Positions 51,694 through 64,000 of a stretch of DNA of 64,000 nt are shown here, in pieces (positions within the stretch are counted from its first letter, which is position 1; each line of letters starts with the position of its first letter). The stretch is from Nitrosospira sp. 56-18. Its GTDB lineage: Bacteria > Pseudomonadota > Gammaproteobacteria > Burkholderiales > Nitrosomonadaceae. Under the pieces are notes generated by a model. The model was not told where the DNA came from, did no database searches, and saw only the letters and a list, made by a program, of their open reading frames with translations. The translations under genes were made by a program, and so were the position numbers. The DNA lies in the NCBI GenBank assembly GCA_001899235.1, contig MKVR01000050.1, positions 116,735 through 180,734 on the forward strand, in the 5' to 3' direction.

Positions 51694-52929
51694 TTAGAAA
51701 TTGACCTGGAACCAGCTCTTCATCCTTTCGAGAATGCGAGTGAAGGAATTGCCCTGCAGCCGGACGTGCTGGTTCAGCCGAAATTGCTCCATGCCCGCCT
51801 GGATCAGGCCGATGCCGGTGGAGCATCTCGGGTTCAGGACCACTTCTTCCAGACTGCCACGATAATGGGGAAGTCCGAGCCGCACCGGCATGTGAAATAT
51901 CTCTTCGCCGAGCTCTACCATGCCTTGAAGAGAACTGCAGCCACCGGTGATGACGATGCCGGATGAAAGCAATTGCTCGAAACCGCTTTGGCGCAGTTCG
52001 GCCTGTACCATCGAATAAAGCTCTTCCACGCGCGGCTCGATGACTTCCGACAGGGTTTGCCTGGAAAGCTGGCGTACGCCCCGGTCCCCAACGCCCGCCA
52101 CTTCCACCAATTCATGCGGATCAGCCATGCCCCGCAGGGCGCAGCCATAACGGCATTTGATGTCTTCGGCATCCTTGGTCGGGGTGCGCAAGGCCATTGC
52201 AATGTCATTGGTGATCTGATCTCCAGCGATGGGGATCACCGCGGTATGTCTTATCGCGCCGTGGGTAAAAACTGCGATATCGGTGGTGCCTCCGCCTATA
52301 TCCATCAGGCATACGCCCAGATCTTTTTCATCTTCCGACAACACCGCCATGGCCGAAGCCAATGGCTGCAATACGAGGTCACGCACCTCCAGGCCGCATC
52401 GCCGCACGCACTTCATGATGTTCTGGGCGGCAGATACTGCCCCGGTGACGATATGGACCTTTACTTCCAGCCGTACCCCGCTCATTCCGATGGGTTCTCG
52501 CACATCTTCCTGGCCATCTATGATGAATTCCTGATTGAGGACGTGGAGGACCTGCTGATCATTGAGGATATTCACCGCCTTGGCTGTCTCCACCACCCGT
52601 TCCACATCCATCCTGGATACTTCCTTGTCCTTGATCGCCACCATTCCATGAGAATTGAAGCTCTTGATATGGCCACCGGCAATGCCGGTATATACCTCCC
52701 TGATCTTGCAATCCGCCATCAGCTCCGCTTCCTCCAGCGCGCGCTGGATCGCGCTCACCGTGGTTTCGATATTGACCACCACGCCTTTCTTGAGCCCACG
52801 GGATGGATGGCTGCCTATGCCAATTACCTCGAACCCACCCTCGGGTTTCATCTCCGCGACAATAGCCATGATCTTGGAAGTGCCGATATCCAGCCCGACA
52901 ATGAAGTTCTTGCTTTCGCTGCTTCTCAT
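51694..52929 (-). CDS. ftsA: Cell division protein FtsA
   Basis: FIVGLDIGTSKIMAIVAE. Confidence 0.96.
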   Translation of the reverse strand: MRSSESKNFIVGLDIGTSKIMAIVAEMKPEGGFEVIGIGSHPSRGLKKGVVVNIETTVSAIQRALEEAELMADCKIREVYTGIAGGHIKSFNSHGMVAIKDKEVSRMDVERVVETAKAVNILNDQQVLHVLNQEFIIDGQEDVREPIGMSGVRLEVKVHIVTGAVSAAQNIMKCVRRCGLEVRDLVLQPLASAMAVLSEDEKDLGVCLMDIGGGTTDIAVFTHGAIRHTAVIPIAGDQITNDIAMALRTPTKDAEDIKCRYGCALRGMADPHELVEVAGVGDRGVRQLSRQTLSEVIEPRVEELYSMVQAELRQSGFEQLLSSGIVITGGCSSLQGMVELGEEIFHMPVRLGLPHYRGSLEEVVLNPRCSTGIGLIQAGMEQFRLNQHVRLQGNSFTRILERMKSWFQVNF

Positions 52930-52993
52930 CTAATCCCGTTAATCCTGTAACCTTCGATCACCTGCCCACCTTTTTGAGCCGCTTGCGCCCAGC

Positions 52994-53707
52994 TCATTGC
53001 ACTGCAAAGCCGTTGGGATACCTCAGATCGACACGGATCAATCGCCTGTTCAGCAACGTCGCGGCGCTGCCCTCCAGTCTGGCGTATCGTCTCAGTCTCG
53101 CTTCCATCTGCTCTCGTCCCAGTTCCAGCACGGTTCCCTGCTGCAGGCTTATCTGCCATGCCCGCCGGGGTGAGAGCGTCAGCTTTTGGATCCTTTGCCG
53201 CAGAGGATGAAGCAATCTGGCAAAGACGTCATAGTGACGGACCATATCGCGGGCACTCTCCGAAGGCCCATCGAAAACAGGCAGATGCGAATCGCATGGC
53301 GCATCGAAGACCTCGCCCTGCAGATTCACCAGACCAGCGCTGCCCCAGCATGCCAGTGGTATTTGCTCTTCCAGAATCACTTCCAGGCCGGGGGGCCAGA
53401 CCCGGCGAACAACAGCATCTCGCACCCAGGGAAGTTTCATGAAGGCGATGCGCGCTGCAACCAGATCCACAGTAATGAAGCCTTCCTTTATTTCCTTTCG
53501 CACCACGTCCGCCAGTTCTTCCCGCGTCACATGCTCGAGGGGCTTGAGGTCGCCGCTATCCAGGTTCGCGCCCTGGAACGCCACCGCCTTCAACGGAAGG
53601 ACAGGCAGGTTCAACGCCCATCGGCCGATGTGATACAAGGCTACTGCCAGCGCCAGGGCCAGCAATGAACTCGTCAGCCCATTGAGCGATTGAGGATTAC
53701 CCCACAT
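52994..53707 (-). CDS. ftsQ: Cell division protein FtsQ
   Basis: TM helix, POTRA-like region, position between ddlB and ftsA. Confidence 0.92.
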   Translation of the reverse strand: MWGNPQSLNGLTSSLLALALAVALYHIGRWALNLPVLPLKAVAFQGANLDSGDLKPLEHVTREELADVVRKEIKEGFITVDLVAARIAFMKLPWVRDAVVRRVWPPGLEVILEEQIPLACWGSAGLVNLQGEVFDAPCDSHLPVFDGPSESARDMVRHYDVFARLLHPLRQRIQKLTLSPRRAWQISLQQGTVLELGREQMEARLRRYARLEGSAATLLNRRLIRVDLRYPNGFAVQ

Positions 53708-54614
53708 GCGCCAGCTCCAGTATTCGCAATACCAGGTCCTCGAAAGATATTCCCGCGGCTTTTGCCGCCATTGGCACCAGGCTGTGAGTAGTCATGCCGG
53801 GCGAAGTATTCGTTTCCAGGAAGTAGGGCTGGTTCGATTTGTCCAGTATCAGATCCACCCTTCCCCATCCTTCGCATCCCAGCACCCTGTGGGCTTGCAG
53901 CGCCAACATCTGGATGGCGCGCTCCTGCTCGGCGGGCAAGCCGCTTGGGCAGAAGTACTGCGTCCTTTCCGAAAGATACTTGGCATGGTAGTCATACAAA
54001 CCGCTGGAGGCTTCGATTCGCACCAGAGGCAAGGGAACATCTCCAAGAATGGAGACGGTAAGTTCCGCCCCTTCGATAAATTCCTCCGCCAGTACGAGCG
54101 AGTCGTGCTCAGCGGCAAGCCGCCAGGCGCCCGCCAATTCGCTTGCGGCTGTCACCTTGGTGAGCCCGATCGTCGATCCTTCGCGTGATGGCTTGACAAT
54201 CAGAGGCAGGCCAAGCTCTCTCGCGATCTCGCGAAAATCACTTTGCTCATCGAGCAGAACATGGCGTGGCGTCCTGATGCCCACGGCCTGCCATAACAAC
54301 TTGGTCCGCCATTTATCCATTGCCAGCGCGCTCGCCAGCACGCCACTGCCGGTATAAGGCAGTCCCATGAGTTCCAGGGCGCCCTGGACGGTGCCGTCCT
54401 CCCCATAGCGTCCATGGAGGCAGATGTGAGCCCGATCGAAACCCTGGTGCAAAAGGGCTTGAATGGGAAGCTCGGAAGGATCGAACGGATGGGCGTCGAC
54501 GTTCCTCCGGCGTAGCGCATCGAGTACCGCTGCCCCGCTTTGCAGGGATATCTCGCGCTCGGCCGAACGCCCGCCCAGCAGAACCGCGACTTTCCCAAAT
54601 TCTTTGTTATTCAA
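53697..54614 (-). CDS. ddlB: D-alanine--D-alanine ligase
   Basis: [34 protein letters not shown]. Confidence 0.95.
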   Translation of the reverse strand: MNNKEFGKVAVLLGGRSAEREISLQSGAAVLDALRRRNVDAHPFDPSELPIQALLHQGFDRAHICLHGRYGEDGTVQGALELMGLPYTGSGVLASALAMDKWRTKLLWQAVGIRTPRHVLLDEQSDFREIARELGLPLIVKPSREGSTIGLTKVTAASELAGAWRLAAEHDSLVLAEEFIEGAELTVSILGDVPLPLVRIEASSGLYDYHAKYLSERTQYFCPSGLPAEQERAIQMLALQAHRVLGCEGWGRVDLILDKSNQPYFLETNTSPGMTTHSLVPMAAKAAGISFEDLVLRILELAHVG

Positions 54615-55663
54615 ACGTCATTCTCCTGATGCCGGGTGATGTTGCTTGATGGGGCATGAAACGGCGCTCCAGCGATTCGCACTTCCTGGATCAACTCCAT
54701 TCCCGTTTGCTTTCTCACGGTTTCACGCACAGCGATAATTACGGCTTCGATATCCTCCGCAGTGGCTTCTCCGGTGTTTACGATAAAATTGGCATGCTTG
54801 GGCGAAACCATGGCCCCGCCGATTCGAAACCCCTTCAATCCACATGACTCGATCAGTCTTGCCGCATGATCCCCCGGGGGATTGCGAAATACCGAGCCCG
54901 CGTTAGGAAGATTCAATGGCTGGCTGGCGGCTCGCCGGGCAAGCAGTTCCTTGATCTTTCTGCGCGACTCCGCATGGCCGCCTGGCTGCAACCGGAACCA
55001 GGCTCCTGCGAACCATTCCTCGGGAACAGCCACGCCGGCGCTATCGGCCGCGCTCCCGGACCTCGGCCGGGACGCAGCTCCCGGCTTTAAAGCGACATGC
55101 CGGTAGCCGATCTGATAATCGGCGGGAAACCGCGAACAAACCTGGCCTGAGCGCGTGAACGTCTGCACCTGCTCGACGATTTCCCACGTTTCGCTGCCGT
55201 AACACCCCGCGTTCATGGCAAGCGCGCCGCCGACCGTTCCTGGAATACCGGCCAGAAATTCGGCGCCCCCCAGGTCATGCCGGGCCGCGAACCGGGCAAT
55301 TTTTGCGCAGGTTACCCCCGCTTCGGCATAGATCAATCGCTTTTCTCCCTTTTCCCTCTCCATGAAAAGGTTATTCAATCGCGCATGCAACACCAGAACA
55401 GTACCGCCCCATCCTCCATCGCGAATCAGGAGGTTGCTGCCCAGGCCCATTACATATAAAGGGTCGCCCCCCGGAAGCTCGCGTAAAAACCGCCGGAGAT
55501 CGTCAAGATCCGCCGGCAGATACAAACGCTCTGCCCTTCCGCCCGCGCGCCAGGAAGTGTACTTCTTCATCGGCTCATCCAGGTGCAGTTCACCTCGAAG
55601 GGCGCGCAAATCATGGCCCGATTCAATGTGCGGCATATCCAATAAACTTCCAGAAATCATCAC
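54611..55663 (-). CDS. murB: UDP-N-acetylenolpyruvoylglucosamine reductase
   Basis: [37 protein letters not shown]. Confidence 0.95.
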   Translation of the reverse strand: MMISGSLLDMPHIESGHDLRALRGELHLDEPMKKYTSWRAGGRAERLYLPADLDDLRRFLRELPGGDPLYVMGLGSNLLIRDGGWGGTVLVLHARLNNLFMEREKGEKRLIYAEAGVTCAKIARFAARHDLGGAEFLAGIPGTVGGALAMNAGCYGSETWEIVEQVQTFTRSGQVCSRFPADYQIGYRHVALKPGAASRPRSGSAADSAGVAVPEEWFAGAWFRLQPGGHAESRRKIKELLARRAASQPLNLPNAGSVFRNPPGDHAARLIESCGLKGFRIGGAMVSPKHANFIVNTGEATAEDIEAVIIAVRETVRKQTGMELIQEVRIAGAPFHAPSSNITRHQENDV

Positions 55664-55670
55664 CTGGTTC

Positions 55671-57086
55671 TCATGGTCCTTTCGCCAGATGGGGCGCCAC
55701 CGCGCCTACCGATCCCGCTCCCATCACCAGAACCACGTCCCCATCCTGGGCTGCGCTCTGGATAGCAGCAGGCAGTTCATCGATGCTCTCCACGTAGATG
55801 GGCTCGATTTTCCCCAACACCCTCAGCGCACGCGCAAGCGACTTGCTGTCGGCGGCGACGATGGGCGTTTCGCCCGCCGGATAAACATCGGCCAGGAGTA
55901 AAACGTCCGCGGTTGAAAGCACCTTGACGAAATCCTCGAACAGGTCTCGCGTACGGGTATAGCGATGCGGCTGGAACGCCAATACCAGCCGCCGACCGGG
56001 AAAGGCGCCGCGTGCCGCCGCAATCGTGGCTGCCATTTCCACTGGATGATGGCCGTAATCATCAACCAGCGTGAAATGCCCTCTGCCAGTTGTTTCCGTC
56101 CCGTGGCCCATGAGATCGATTTCGCCATAACGCTGAAAACGGCGATCGACGCCCTCGAAGTTGGCGAGCGCCCTGATGATTGCTGCGTCTTTTACCCCGA
56201 TCTCGTTGCAGACTGCGATGGCTGCCAGCGCATTCTGCACATTGTGCAAACCTGGCAGGTTAAGCATGATCTTGAGCTTGCGCGCTTTGCCATTCACCCC
56301 TATCACTGCGGTGAAATGCATCCGGCCTTCGTTATGGCTGATATCGATGGCGCGGACTTGCGCGGCATCGGACAAGCCATAGGTAGTGATAGGCTTCGTG
56401 ACCGCTGGCAGAATTTCACGAACGTTTCCGTCATCCAGGCACAACACCGCCATTCCGTAAAATGGCAGATGCTGCAAAAAATCGATGAATGCCTGCCTGA
56501 GCTTGCTGATATCGTGCCCGTAGGTTTCCATATGGTCGGCATCGATATTCGTTACTGCCGCGAGTACGGGCTGCAAATGCAGAAAAGAGGCATCCGATTC
56601 GTCCGCCTCCACGACGATGAACTCTCCGCGTCCCAGCTTTGCGTGCGACCCAGCGGCTTCCAGTCTGCCGCCGATAACAAATGTCGGGTCCATTCCCGCT
56701 TCCGCCAGGATACTGGCCACTAGGCTCGTCGTGGTGGTCTTTCCATGTGTTCCCGCGATGGCGATTCCCTGGCGCAATCTCAACAGTTCCGCCAGCATGA
56801 TGGCGCGCGGCACAACGGGAATATTCCGCTCACGCGCCGCCATGACTTCCGGGTTATCCGGGCTGATCGCTGTGGACGTCACTACTGCATCCGCGGGTTC
56901 CACATGGGCGCGCGCATGCCCGGTATGGATAATGGCGCCCAGCTTTTTCAGCCGCCGGGTGATGGCGGTACTGCTCAAATCCGAGCCGCTGACCTGGTAG
57001 CCCAGGTTCAGCAGCACCTCGGCAATTCCGCTCATGCCCGAGCCTCCGATACCCACGAAATGCACGTGCTTGACCTTGTGCTTCAT
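55671..57086 (-). CDS. murC: UDP-N-acetylmuramate--L-alanine ligase
   Basis: [36 protein letters not shown]. Confidence 0.95.
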   Translation of the reverse strand: MKHKVKHVHFVGIGGSGMSGIAEVLLNLGYQVSGSDLSSTAITRRLKKLGAIIHTGHARAHVEPADAVVTSTAISPDNPEVMAARERNIPVVPRAIMLAELLRLRQGIAIAGTHGKTTTTSLVASILAEAGMDPTFVIGGRLEAAGSHAKLGRGEFIVVEADESDASFLHLQPVLAAVTNIDADHMETYGHDISKLRQAFIDFLQHLPFYGMAVLCLDDGNVREILPAVTKPITTYGLSDAAQVRAIDISHNEGRMHFTAVIGVNGKARKLKIMLNLPGLHNVQNALAAIAVCNEIGVKDAAIIRALANFEGVDRRFQRYGEIDLMGHGTETTGRGHFTLVDDYGHHPVEMAATIAAARGAFPGRRLVLAFQPHRYTRTRDLFEDFVKVLSTADVLLLADVYPAGETPIVAADSKSLARALRVLGKIEPIYVESIDELPAAIQSAAQDGDVVLVMGAGSVGAVAPHLAKGP

Positions 57087-57186
57087 GCCGGCGAATCCGA
57101 TAACCGCCAGCAACCGCCGGTGAAACAATGGGAAACATGCGTCATTGATGCGCTCATGCGCCTGTTTTTTCTTTCATGACCAGATC

Positions 57187-58257
57187 TCATTTCACGATTT
57201 CCATGCATGCGTCCGCTACGAACCTGGTCGAATCCGGCTTGGCCAGTTGCCGCGCACGTATCGCCATTTCCATAAGCTGCTTCCGGGTGAACGCGGTGAG
57301 CAACTCCGCAAGATATTGCGGGGTAAGCTCATGCTGCGGCACCAGCACAGCCGCGTTCCTGTCGCTCAGAAACCTCGCGTTGAACGTCTGATGATCGTCC
57401 ACGGCATAAGGAAAGGGCACCAGGACGCTCGCGACCCCGGCGGCAGTCAACTCTGCTATGGTCAACGCGCCCGCGCGGCAGACCACCAGGTCGCACTCCG
57501 CGTAGCGTGTCGCCATGTTTTCGATAAATGGAAGCAGATCTCCTTCCACCTCCATCTCCGCATAGCTTTTACGTACGGCCTCAAGATGCCGCAGCCCGGT
57601 CTGATGCGTTATTGACGGCCTCCCCCGTTCGGGAATCAATCTCAATGCCTGCGGCACGACGGTATTGAGCGCCTGAGCCCCCAGGCTGCCACCGATCACC
57701 AGCAGCCTGAGCTGTCCCTGGCGGATTCCATATCTTTTTTCAGGGACCTCCACCTCGGTTATCTCCCGCCGAACAGGATTTCCCGAAAAAACCACTTTCC
57801 TTCCATCCCGGATCGCTCCCGGAAAACCCAGCAACACCTTATCGGCAACCCTTGCCAGAATCTTGTTGACAAGCCCGGGTATCGAATTCTGTTCATGTAT
57901 GAGTAGCGGTTTCCCGAGCAGCGAAGCCATCATCCCGCCTGGGAAGGCGGGATAGCCACCCATGCCCAGCACAACGTCGGGGCGGGCGTTCAGGATCACG
58001 CGAGCGCTTTGCCAGAACGCAATCAGGAGACGCAGCGGCAAGGTAAGCCAGGTCACGAAGCCCTTTCCGCGCAAACCGGAAAAACGGATGATTTCAAGGT
58101 CATGTCCCCGCCCCGGTACGAGCCTCGTCTCCATCCCGCCTTCCGTGCCCAGCCATACCACACGCCACCCGGCTTGCTTCAAATATTCCGCCACGGCCAG
58201 GCCCGGGAACACATGACCGCCGGTTCCTCCCGCCATGATTAGAATGGTGTGGATCAA
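57187..58257 (-). CDS. murG: UDP-GlcNAc:lipid I N-acetylglucosaminyltransferase
   Basis: MAGGTGGHVFPGLAVA, ICRAG-like VVCRAGALTIAE. Confidence 0.95.
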   Translation of the reverse strand: MIHTILIMAGGTGGHVFPGLAVAEYLKQAGWRVVWLGTEGGMETRLVPGRGHDLEIIRFSGLRGKGFVTWLTLPLRLLIAFWQSARVILNARPDVVLGMGGYPAFPGGMMASLLGKPLLIHEQNSIPGLVNKILARVADKVLLGFPGAIRDGRKVVFSGNPVRREITEVEVPEKRYGIRQGQLRLLVIGGSLGAQALNTVVPQALRLIPERGRPSITHQTGLRHLEAVRKSYAEMEVEGDLLPFIENMATRYAECDLVVCRAGALTIAELTAAGVASVLVPFPYAVDDHQTFNARFLSDRNAAVLVPQHELTPQYLAELLTAFTRKQLMEMAIRARQLAKPDSTRFVADACMEIVK

Positions 58258-58294
58258 ATCTGCTCACCCCGCCCAATAAAAGATGAGTGTGGAC

Positions 58295-59482
58295 TCATGC
58301 CGCATAACCATTCATCAATTGCCGATTTTCCCAGTCGATGCGCAACAGAACCGCGAGCGCAATGCAGCTGACCAGAATACTGCTGCCACCGAAACTCATC
58401 AGCGGCAAGGTCAACCCCTTTGTCGGCAGCACTCCCATGTTCACTCCCATATTGATGAGAGCCTGGAAACCTATCCATACACCGATACCATGCGCCACCA
58501 GCGCGGAAAACGCGCGCTCCCGGATAGCGGCCTGCCTGCCAATAACGAATGCGCGCAACACTACCCAGCCGAACAACGCGATGACCGTGAGAACCCCGGC
58601 GAAACCAAGCTCTTCCGCGATGACTGCCAACAGAAAGTCGGTATGCGCCTCCGGCAGGTAGAAAAGCTTTTCCACGCTGCCCCCCAGACCCACTCCCAGC
58701 CATTCACCACGTCCGAAGGCGATCAATGCATGGCTCAACTGATATCCTTTTCCGTAGGGATCGTCCCATGGATCCATGAAGCCAAAAAAGCGCTGCATGC
58801 GGTAAGGCTCCATCCAGATCAATGCCAGCAGGCTGGCCACCACAAAGCCGGCCAAGCCCGCGAACAGCTTCAAGCCGATGCCCCCCAGAAACAATATGGC
58901 CATCACGACAGCCGTAATGACAACGAACGCGCCGAAATCCGGTTCGAGAAGCAACAGCGAACCCAGACCCAGCATGACGACCAGCATGGGAAGAAAACCC
59001 TTGCGAAAACTGTTCAGATAAGCTGCTCTGCGAACCGTGTAGCGGGCGGCATAGAGAATGACAAATAATTTCATGAATTCCGAAGGCTGGAAATTCACTA
59101 CCAGCAGCGATATCCAGCGGCGGCTGCCATTAACCTCGCGGCCTATGCTGGGGACAAGCACCAGGACGAGCAGGATTGCCCCCACGAAAAACAGATGAAA
59201 CGAGTACTTTTCCCAGTACCCCGTAGGTACCTGAAATGCAAGCAGGCCTGCGAGCAGGCTCACAGCCAGATAGATGCCATGCCGGATGAGAAAATGCGCC
59301 GGATCGCCGTTGCCGTCCTGGCCCGCTTCCGCAATGGCGATGGAAGCGGAATAAACCATCACGAGCCCGAGGCCAAGCAATAGGACCGACGACCAGATCA
59401 GGGAGTGGTCGAAATGAGACACGGCTTTTTTCTGACCGATGCTTGTCTGGTATATCATTGCCTTGCGCGCGGTTTGCATCAT
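58295..59482 (-). CDS. ftsW: Lipid II polymerase/flippase FtsW (SEDS)
   Basis: SEDS signatures; [18 protein letters not shown]. Confidence 0.95.
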   Translation of the reverse strand: MMQTARKAMIYQTSIGQKKAVSHFDHSLIWSSVLLLGLGLVMVYSASIAIAEAGQDGNGDPAHFLIRHGIYLAVSLLAGLLAFQVPTGYWEKYSFHLFFVGAILLVLVLVPSIGREVNGSRRWISLLVVNFQPSEFMKLFVILYAARYTVRRAAYLNSFRKGFLPMLVVMLGLGSLLLLEPDFGAFVVITAVVMAILFLGGIGLKLFAGLAGFVVASLLALIWMEPYRMQRFFGFMDPWDDPYGKGYQLSHALIAFGRGEWLGVGLGGSVEKLFYLPEAHTDFLLAVIAEELGFAGVLTVIALFGWVVLRAFVIGRQAAIRERAFSALVAHGIGVWIGFQALINMGVNMGVLPTKGLTLPLMSFGGSSILVSCIALAVLLRIDWENRQLMNGYAA

Positions 59483-60891
59483 CGCGCTCCCTTTGGGAGC
59501 GCCCGCACAGCCGCGACGAATACTTCGGACCGATGCACGTAATTCCTGAACATGTCCAGGCTTGCGCATGCCGGCGACAAGAGCACCGCGTCCCCCTGTT
59601 TCGACAGCGCAAACCCTTGCTGCACCGCCTCTTCCATGTTCGAGGCAAAATATAGCGGCACGCCGCCACGCTCCAGCGCAGCGGCCATATTTTTCGCGTC
59701 CCGCCCTATCAGCACCACGGCACGAGCATGTCGGGCAACAGGCCCGGCCAGCGGCGAAAAATCCTGGCCTTTGCCGTCTCCACCTGCTATCAGCACGACC
59801 GTTTGGGACAAACCATTCAGGGCGGCCACCGTCGCGCCTACATTCGTTCCCTTGGAGTCATCGTAAAATGTCACATCCTCCATCACCGCCACTTTCTCCA
59901 TCCGGTGCGGCAATCCCCTGAATTCGCGCAGCGCTTCGAGCAAAGGTTCCAGAGGCAACGCCAGCGCGCGGGATAATGCCAGTGCGGCGAGCGCATTGGT
60001 CGCGTTATGCCGACCTGTTACCGCAAGCTCGCTGGCTTTCATCAGCCGCTTCTTCCCCTGCACCAGCCAGATGTCATTTCCTTCGGATAGCAGGCCATAA
60101 TCCTCCTCTCTCTCAGGCATACCGCATCCGAATGTCACTTGCTTCCTTCCGCTCGACCCCATGGCGCGGACCAGAGGATCATCCCGGTTGATCACCTGCA
60201 CGCCTTCCCTATCGCCACTCGGGCCGCTCTTCAGAAATATCCCAGCTTTGGCAGCTGCGTAATCCTCCATGCTCGCGTAACGGTCGAGATGATCTTCAGT
60301 CACGTTCAGCACGGTTGCCGCATCCAGGAACAGGCTTTGTGTGGTTTCCAGCTGAAAACTCGACATCTCCAATACCCACGCCCGTGGAAATCGCCCCATA
60401 TCCTGCCGGCGCATCCATGCATCCAGCACGGCCGGCCCTATGTTTCCCGCAACCTCCACGTCCCAGCCGGCCTTCCTGGCCATTGCACCCACCATGGCGG
60501 TTACGGTAGTCTTGCCGTTGGATCCGGTAATGCCGATAATTCCGGGTCTTGCGGCGTCCTCCTGTTGCATGGTCTGCAAGGCCAATGCAAAAAGCTCCAT
60601 GTCGCCTACGACTGGAACGCCATTCGCAACAGCCCGCCTGACCAGCGGTTCGGACAGAGGCACTCCGGGGCTGATGCCGATAAGATCGACGCCCGAAAAT
60701 GCCCCGGCATCGAATCCGCCTTCATATATCCTGGCCTCAGGCAAACTCTGCCTGAACTCCGCAAGGCGCGGCGGAGCCAGACGGGTGTCGGCTGCACGTA
60801 CCGTCGCTTTGCAGCGTGATAGCCACTTGGCCATCGACAAGCCGGTTTCCCCGATTCCGAGCACCAGCACGATTTTTCCCCGCAGATCCAT
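59479..60891 (-). CDS. murD: UDP-N-acetylmuramoylalanine--D-glutamate ligase
   Basis: [32 protein letters not shown]. Confidence 0.95.
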   Translation of the reverse strand: MDLRGKIVLVLGIGETGLSMAKWLSRCKATVRAADTRLAPPRLAEFRQSLPEARIYEGGFDAGAFSGVDLIGISPGVPLSEPLVRRAVANGVPVVGDMELFALALQTMQQEDAARPGIIGITGSNGKTTVTAMVGAMARKAGWDVEVAGNIGPAVLDAWMRRQDMGRFPRAWVLEMSSFQLETTQSLFLDAATVLNVTEDHLDRYASMEDYAAAKAGIFLKSGPSGDREGVQVINRDDPLVRAMGSSGRKQVTFGCGMPEREEDYGLLSEGNDIWLVQGKKRLMKASELAVTGRHNATNALAALALSRALALPLEPLLEALREFRGLPHRMEKVAVMEDVTFYDDSKGTNVGATVAALNGLSQTVVLIAGGDGKGQDFSPLAGPVARHARAVVLIGRDAKNMAAALERGGVPLYFASNMEEAVQQGFALSKQGDAVLLSPACASLDMFRNYVHRSEVFVAAVRALPKGAR

Positions 60892-60900
60892 TACCTGGCG

Positions 60901-61986
60901 TTACCTCAACTTCAACGACGACAAGCCGAACAGCACCAGCATCATGGTGATGATCCAGAAACGCACCACCACTTGGTTTTCTTTCCAGCCCTTCAGTTCA
61001 TAGTGATGATGGAGGGGAGCCATTCGAAAGATGCGTTTGCCGACAAGCTTGAACGATGCTACCTGCAGCATGACCGAAAGAGTTTCGACCACGAATACGC
61101 CACCCATGATGAGTAGCACGATCTCCTGGCGTATGATGACCGTCACGATACCGAGCGCGGCACCGAGCGCGAGTGCGCCGACATCTCCCATGAAAACTTC
61201 CGCGGGATAAGCGTTGAACCAGAGAAAGGCAAGTCCCGCACCTGCCAGTGCGCCGCAGAATACCGCCAGCTCTCCAGCTTGAGGTATATGCGGAATGCCA
61301 AGGTATTTGGCGAAAACCGCATGGCCGGCGACATACGCGAATATCGCGAGGGCACTGCTGATCATGACGGTAGGCATGATGGCGAGGCCATCCAGGCCAT
61401 CGGTGAGGTTTACGGCATTACTGGTTCCCACGATGACAAAGTAGGCGAGTGCCACAAACCCGACCAGCCCCAGGGGTATGGCGACCTGCTTGAAAAATGG
61501 CACGATCATGGTGGTCTGCGCGGGCAACTCGGCGGTCAGGACGAGGTACAGTGCAGCGAACAGGGCTATCAACGATTGCCAGAAGAGCTTCGCCCTGGCG
61601 GAAAGTCCCTTGGGGTTGCGATAGACTACCTTGCGGTAGTCATCCGTCCAGCCGATCACGCCGAACCCCATTGTCGTTATCAGCACTACCCATATGTACC
61701 GATTGCTCAGATCCGCCCACAGAAGCGTGGTAATGGCGATCGATACCAGTATCAGCGCGCCGCCCATGGTAGGCGTGCCCGCTTTGATGAGATGCGTCTG
61801 GGGACCGTCGTCCCGTACCGACTGTCCGATCTTGTAAGCGGTAAGCTTCCTTATCATCGCTGGCCCGACGATGAAAGAAATCGCCAGAGACGTCAGCGCC
61901 GCCAGAACGGTCCGCAACGTGATATAGTTGAACACATTGAAAACACGTATGTCTTTGCTAAGCCACTGGGCAAGTTCTAGCAGCAT
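60901..61986 (-). CDS. mraY: Phospho-N-acetylmuramoyl-pentapeptide transferase
   Basis: [23 protein letters not shown]; start set to MLLELAQWL. Confidence 0.95.
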   Translation of the reverse strand: MLLELAQWLSKDIRVFNVFNYITLRTVLAALTSLAISFIVGPAMIRKLTAYKIGQSVRDDGPQTHLIKAGTPTMGGALILVSIAITTLLWADLSNRYIWVVLITTMGFGVIGWTDDYRKVVYRNPKGLSARAKLFWQSLIALFAALYLVLTAELPAQTTMIVPFFKQVAIPLGLVGFVALAYFVIVGTSNAVNLTDGLDGLAIMPTVMISSALAIFAYVAGHAVFAKYLGIPHIPQAGELAVFCGALAGAGLAFLWFNAYPAEVFMGDVGALALGAALGIVTVIIRQEIVLLIMGGVFVVETLSVMLQVASFKLVGKRIFRMAPLHHHYELKGWKENQVVVRFWIITMMLVLFGLSSLKLR

Positions 61987-62113
61987 GTCAGCCCCGCCTG
62001 GAGGAGATTCTGGTTCCTGCCGAGCTGCAGGAGCAGGGAGGTAAGGCGGCACCGCTCGCCCACGAAATTCATAATCGATAAATCCACAATTTACAAAATT
62101 TGCAATCCGCCGA

Positions 62114-63574
62114 TCACTGTTCAAAACGGGCTGCGACCCGTTCCATCCGCATGAACCGTGATCCCTTTATCAGCACGGTCGTATCGGGCGTCAACTCGCT
62201 TTCCACCTCCGCCAGCAACCCCTCGATTTCATCGAAGTGTTTCGCCCCCGGTCCGAACTGGTCCACGGCATATGCGCTGAATTCGCCCAGGGCGAACAAC
62301 TTGTCGATACCCGAGAACCGTGCCTCGGCACCAATGCGGGCATGCGCATCTCTCGCGCTGTCGCCCAGCTCGCCCATGTCCCCAAGCACCATGATCTTTT
62401 TTCCATCAGCCTTTGCCAGAACGGCCAATCCCGCCTTCACCGATTCCGGGTTCGCGTTGTAGCTGTCATCTATCAGGATCGATCCATGCAAGCCGTGCTT
62501 TCTCTGCATGCGTCCCTTCACCCCGCGGAACTGGCTCAATCCCGCAGCTATGGCTTTCCCTTCGATACCCATCGCTACCGCTGCTGCTGCCGCCGCCAGC
62601 GCGTTGCATATGTTGTGCACTCCCGGCACCTGCAACTCAACCTCCTCCGTGCATGCCGGCAGCAGCAGACTCATTCTGCTGCCTGGAGAATCGAGCGGGG
62701 AGTGGTGCGGATCAAGCGGATCGAGTTGGTAGCGGGCGCTTACCGCTGGCTTTCCACCCAACCCGAATTCGAGTATCTTTCTGCTCTTTCCGTCCCTTTC
62801 ACCTCCTTTGGCTCTGCCCCCCCTGGCGCCCTCATCCATCCCTGCGGCCAATTTGCGCCACAGCGGCGCATAGGAGTCATCCGCGTTGATGACTGCGATA
62901 CCCTGCTCGTCAAGCCCTTCAAAAATTTCACCTTTGGCATAAGCAACCGCTTCCACTGAACCGAGGTCGCGAGTATGTGCCATGCCCGCATTGGTAATCA
63001 CCGCCACGCTCGGCCTTGTCAGCCGGCTCAAGTAGGCAATTTCTCCAGAATGATTCATACCCATTTCGATTACAGCGTACACATGCTGCTCGCGCATCCG
63101 CAAAAGCGTCAGGGGGACACCGATGTCATTATTGAGGTTGCCCTCGGTAAACAGCACTCGCTCGGGACCAGGTGTGCGTTGTCCGCGCTGCGCCGCCTGT
63201 TGCAGAATGGACGCAAGCATTTCCTTGACCGTCGTCTTGCCATTGCTGCCGGTAACCGCCACCACCGGAATGGCAAAGCGATCACGCCAGTACTTCGCCA
63301 ACTGCCCCAGCGCAAGGCGAGGATCCTTCACCAGGATCAGGGGAATGCCGGCGCCCTTGCTGGCCGCGCAATCCTGTCGAACCAGGGCGGCGGAAGCGCC
63401 CTTTTGCTGTACTTCCGGCAGATAATCATGGCCATCGAATTTTTCGCCTGTCAGGGCCACGAACAGATTACCCCGGCCGATCGTCCGGCTATCGGTACTC
63501 ACGGCGGTGAAGGAAACATCCTGGCCGCTCGATTCCGCATGCAGGGCATGAGCCGCTTGCCGCACCGTCATCAT
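62114..63574 (-). CDS. murF: UDP-N-acetylmuramoyl-tripeptide--D-alanyl-D-alanine ligase
   Basis: [29 protein letters not shown]. Confidence 0.94.
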   Translation of the reverse strand: MMTVRQAAHALHAESSGQDVSFTAVSTDSRTIGRGNLFVALTGEKFDGHDYLPEVQQKGASAALVRQDCAASKGAGIPLILVKDPRLALGQLAKYWRDRFAIPVVAVTGSNGKTTVKEMLASILQQAAQRGQRTPGPERVLFTEGNLNNDIGVPLTLLRMREQHVYAVIEMGMNHSGEIAYLSRLTRPSVAVITNAGMAHTRDLGSVEAVAYAKGEIFEGLDEQGIAVINADDSYAPLWRKLAAGMDEGARGGRAKGGERDGKSRKILEFGLGGKPAVSARYQLDPLDPHHSPLDSPGSRMSLLLPACTEEVELQVPGVHNICNALAAAAAAVAMGIEGKAIAAGLSQFRGVKGRMQRKHGLHGSILIDDSYNANPESVKAGLAVLAKADGKKIMVLGDMGELGDSARDAHARIGAEARFSGIDKLFALGEFSAYAVDQFGPGAKHFDEIEGLLAEVESELTPDTTVLIKGSRFMRMERVAARFEQ

Positions 63575-64000
63575 ATTTTTGACGCCCCCCCGGCGCGGGG
63601 CTCCGCCAAGGCTCGCTGCGCAACCTCGGCATCGCTGAACGGATATTTCTTCCCGTTAATCTCCTGATATGATTCATGGCCCTTCCCGGCAATGAGCACC
63701 ACATCACCCTTTTTTGCGCCTCGAATCGCGCGCGAGATGGCTAGCGCCCGGTCCTCCTCGACATGATGGTTTGAACCGGCACCCGCCAGGATCTGGTCGA
63801 TAATGGTTCGCGCGTTCTCGCTTCGCGGATTATCGTTCGTAACGATGACCTCATCGGCCAGCTTCGTTGCCAGCGCGCCCAGCAAAGGACGCTTGCCTTG
63901 GTCACGTTCTCCCCCACATCCAAATACACAAATCAATTTTTCATCGCGAAATTCTGCTGCCGGATACAGCCTTATAGTCGTTCCTGCATTCCCCTGAGTG
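63571..64000 (-). CDS. murE: UDP-N-acetylmuramoyl-tripeptide synthetase, C-terminal part (continues past window end)
   Basis: Open reading through the window edge: ...RLYPAAEFRDEKLICVFGCGGERDQGKRPLLGALATKLADEVIVTNDNPRSE; overlaps murF start. Confidence 0.93.
   Translation of the reverse strand, partial: TQGNAGTTIRLYPAAEFRDEKLICVFGCGGERDQGKRPLLGALATKLADEVIVTNDNPRSENARTIIDQILAGAGSNHHVEEDRALAISRAIRGAKKGDVVLIAGKGHESYQEINGKKYPFSDAEVAQRALAEPRAGGASKI

Overview
This window is an ordinary-looking chromosomal segment, most likely from a betaproteobacterial ammonia oxidiser of the Nitrosospira type. That taxon call is an inference from gene content (cytochrome P460, dcw layout, PyrR-PyrB-PyrC' block, H1-like protein) and was not tested by any search. 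Main content in order: a 5'-truncated-in-window TonB receptor (minus strand, absent from the ORF track because it runs off the edge); a Crp/Fnr regulator; a hybrid histidine kinase overlapping a PleD-like diguanylate cyclase; a PEP-CTERM gene with a sigma54-type promoter; one tRNA(CAT); ubiH-like, dsbC-like, mltA, gdhA, an ALDH gene, slt, cca, dsbA, argS; a TIGR03790-like gene; a rhomboid; nrdAB with tandem NrdR boxes; an H1-like Lys-rich protein; fumC; patatin; terC; usp; a pilin-like gene; yqgE-ruvX-pyrR-pyrB-pyrC'; prlC; cytochrome P460; secA; an M23 peptidase; DUF721/DciA; then the dcw cluster ftsZ-ftsA-ftsQ-ddlB-murB-murC-murG-ftsW-murD-mraY-murF-murE(partial). No CRISPR array, prophage, transposase or recognisable defence system was found. 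The most notable signals are: (i) a family of short non-autonomous IS5-like elements (GGAAGCGCTGAATAAATC ends, CTAG/YTAR flanks) in nested internal-deletion forms, whose flanking sequence supplies the stop codons of terC and secA; (ii) a second mini-element with CCTAAATCCGGCAGTTG ends and a TTAAA duplication; (iii) a near-consensus sigma54 promoter at the PEP-CTERM gene, which is also flanked by G/C homopolymers; (iv) tandem NrdR boxes 32 bp apart at nrdAB; (v) a dihydroorotase homologue that has lost nearly all metal ligands; (vi) a probable lipoprotein cytochrome P460 bracketed by repeats; (vii) a 17-bp palindrome between a Crp/Fnr gene and a TonB receptor; (viii) a pilin-like protein lacking Glu5.
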